DNA of 64,000 bases from Paenibacillus sp. HW567 (GTDB lineage: Bacteria > Bacillota > Bacilli > Paenibacillales > Paenibacillaceae): the NCBI RefSeq assembly GCF_000374185.1, contig NZ_KB910518.1, positions 1,730,546 to 1,794,545 of the forward strand, in the 5' to 3' direction. Shown here piece after piece: positions 63,029 to 64,000 of this stretch. The notes under the pieces were generated by a model. The model worked only from the letters and a program-made list of their open reading frames with translations. It searched no databases and was not told the origin of the DNA. Numbering within the stretch: the first letter of the stretch is position 1; each line of letters begins with the position of its first letter. The position numbers were made by a program, and so were the translations under genes.

Positions 63029-63373
63029 TTACTCTTCTGGCGCTGCGGGGTTACTGTTACTTTCAACAAATGTTGTCAGGAGAGACAGCTTGTCATCCCA
63101 GTAGACATTGAAGAAGGAAAGCCAGTCTCTCAGCTCAGCCAGCGGCTCAGGTTCTAGCCTGTACCGTGTCTCCCTCCCCACCCGTTGACGGCTTACGAGA
63201 CCCGCATCTGTCAATATATGCAGATGTTTGTTAACGGCTGTGCGTGAGAGCGGAAAGTTCTCGGAGATGGCAAAAATAGGCATGTCTCTGCCGGCAAGCA
63301 GCTTCAGTACGCTCCGGCGGGTGGGATCGGCGATAGCATGGAATACATCGTGCTGTGCTGCAGGAGCTGACAC
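63029..63373 (-). CDS. ArsR-family transcriptional regulator
   Basis: This 114-residue winged-helix repressor has DVFHAIADPTRRSVLKLLAG and SRTAVNKHLHILTDAGLVSR, and ends in a helix. It lacks the metal-binding cysteines of ArsR/SmtB, as do the ArsR members that accompany SRPBCC proteins. It follows the SRPBCC gene at 2 nt, so the pair is one operon. The dyad at 63849-63864 is its likely operator. Confidence 0.9.
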   Translation of the reverse strand: MSAPAAQHDVFHAIADPTRRSVLKLLAGRDMPIFAISENFPLSRTAVNKHLHILTDAGLVSRQRVGRETRYRLEPEPLAELRDWLSFFNVYWDDKLSLLTTFVESNSNPAAPEE

Positions 63374-63375
63374 GG

Positions 63376-63795
63376 TCAGGCCTCTGCGTAGGCGACGAGT
63401 TTGTCCTTGACGATGCTCTCCCAGCCGCTATTCATGATGCCGCGGATGATTGTATGAGGTTGTCCAAATTCGGTGACCTTTGCTTCATCCCAGCCTGAAT
63501 GAATAAGTGTAAATTCGGTCTGTCTGTTCTCCAGCTCTTTCAACTCAAACACGAGATGCCAGTCTTTCCCCCAGTCGAAGCCAAGCCGGTAAGGCGGCTC
63601 AATGTCGGTGACTTTGCAAGGCGAATCGCCGAATTGACCGGACCGGAGAATAAACTCATGGCCCAGGGCCGGTTCAAATGTATTGTCCATCCACCAGGCT
63701 GCCAGTCCCTCCGAGGTTGCAACAGCCTTCCATACTTTTTCAATGGGAGCATTCAGAACTACAGTTTTACGAACTTCGGGTAATGTCTTATCCAT
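63376..63795 (-). CDS. SRPBCC/AHSA1-family protein
   Basis: This 139-residue START-like fold protein shows LNAPIEKVWKAVATSEGLAA and the C-terminal GWESIVKDKLVAY. The family binds hydrophobic ligands in a deep cavity; the ligand is unknown. First gene of the minus-strand operon with ArsR downstream, a common arrangement in Firmicutes. Confidence 0.88.
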   Translation of the reverse strand: MDKTLPEVRKTVVLNAPIEKVWKAVATSEGLAAWWMDNTFEPALGHEFILRSGQFGDSPCKVTDIEPPYRLGFDWGKDWHLVFELKELENRQTEFTLIHSGWDEAKVTEFGQPHTIIRGIMNSGWESIVKDKLVAYAEA

Positions 63796-63848
63796 GTGTA
63801 TTATTCCCTCCTGGTGGTATAACGTCTTTGTGATTTCGCTTTAATAAT

Positions 63849-63864
63849 AACACCTTTAGGTGTT
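63849..63864. promoter_or_regulatory. ArsR-type operator dyad
   Basis: AACACCT and AGGTGTT are inverted around TT, 54 bp upstream of the SRPBCC start. ArsR regulators of SRPBCC operons bind dyads of this ACACCT-type (family knowledge). Confidence 0.6.
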
Positions 63865-63991
63865 GCTTTGCAATCTTTCGTGAAGGATAATAGGGGATTT
63901 TGTAAATAGTTATCATTTGAATTGTGGCAAATCGGTGATAAAATGTAATTATTCTATTGTGAGTATACGAATCAGGGTATAGAAGGTGGGA

Positions 63992-64000
63992 ATGAAAGTG
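63992..64000 (+). CDS. Start of a further gene (partial)
   Basis: ATGAAAGTG follows GAAGGTGGG with proper spacing at the window edge. Only three codons are visible, so no product can be given. Confidence 0.35.

Overview
The window is a chromosomal segment of a spore-forming Gram-positive bacterium, most likely Paenibacillus. The gene order follows the Bacillus subtilis aro-trp and dapB-pan-asnS neighbourhoods, and there are bacillithiol genes, ypjB, SLH surface proteins, T-box and TRAP control signals, and GC-moderate codon use. No rRNA, tRNA, CRISPR array, prophage or intact insertion sequence was seen.

Layout. 1-10.3 kb: aromatic amino-acid supraoperon (aroC end, aroB, aroH, trpEDCFBA, hisC, tyrA). 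A TRAP-type (G/U)AG repeat and an intrinsic terminator lie in the trpE leader. 10.3-14.7 kb: an accessory two-component system and a lantibiotic-immunity-type ABC transporter, sitting where B. subtilis has aroE. 14.7-20.9 kb: a patchy region with an ECF sigma/anti-sigma pair, a histidine phosphatase, a hypothetical gene, a decayed gamma-carbonic-anhydrase-like gene, a small IDEAL-domain protein, a CPBP protease, and what looks like a deletion scar of the qcrABC (menaquinol:cytochrome c reductase) operon. 21.3-37.2 kb: the conserved ypjA-ypjB-yitT-mazG-TPR-dapB-mgsA-bshB1-bshA-cca-birA-panBCD-TPR-dinG block. It is bracketed and interrupted by two inverted copies of a ~400-bp TA-flanked repeat. 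37.2-46.5 kb: rex, mtaD, ypmB, a small FtsH-like protease with a membrane-anchored partner, hbd, ackA, asnS, dnaD. 46.6-50.5 kb: proB-proA-proC on the minus strand under a T-box. 50.5-61.7 kb: a small orphan ORF, a LysR regulator, GNAT, leuCD, two paralogous cell-wall amidases, a GerMN lipoprotein and a large SLH protein. 61.8-64 kb: nth, a small unknown gene, and an SRPBCC/ArsR pair with a clear operator dyad.

How it works together: most genes are biosynthetic housekeeping (Trp/Phe/Tyr/His, Lys, Pro, Leu, pantothenate, biotin ligation, bacillithiol). Feedback control reads from RNA leaders: TRAP for trp, a T-box for pro, and a terminated leader before panB. The least explained material is (i) tandem hairpin repeats of the same family placed immediately upstream of the ribosome binding sites of both rex and proA, (ii) the paired 400-bp repeat, one copy of which starts inside the birA stop codon, and (iii) the apparent qcrA-qcrC fusion scar. 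All calls come from reading the sequence without database searches.
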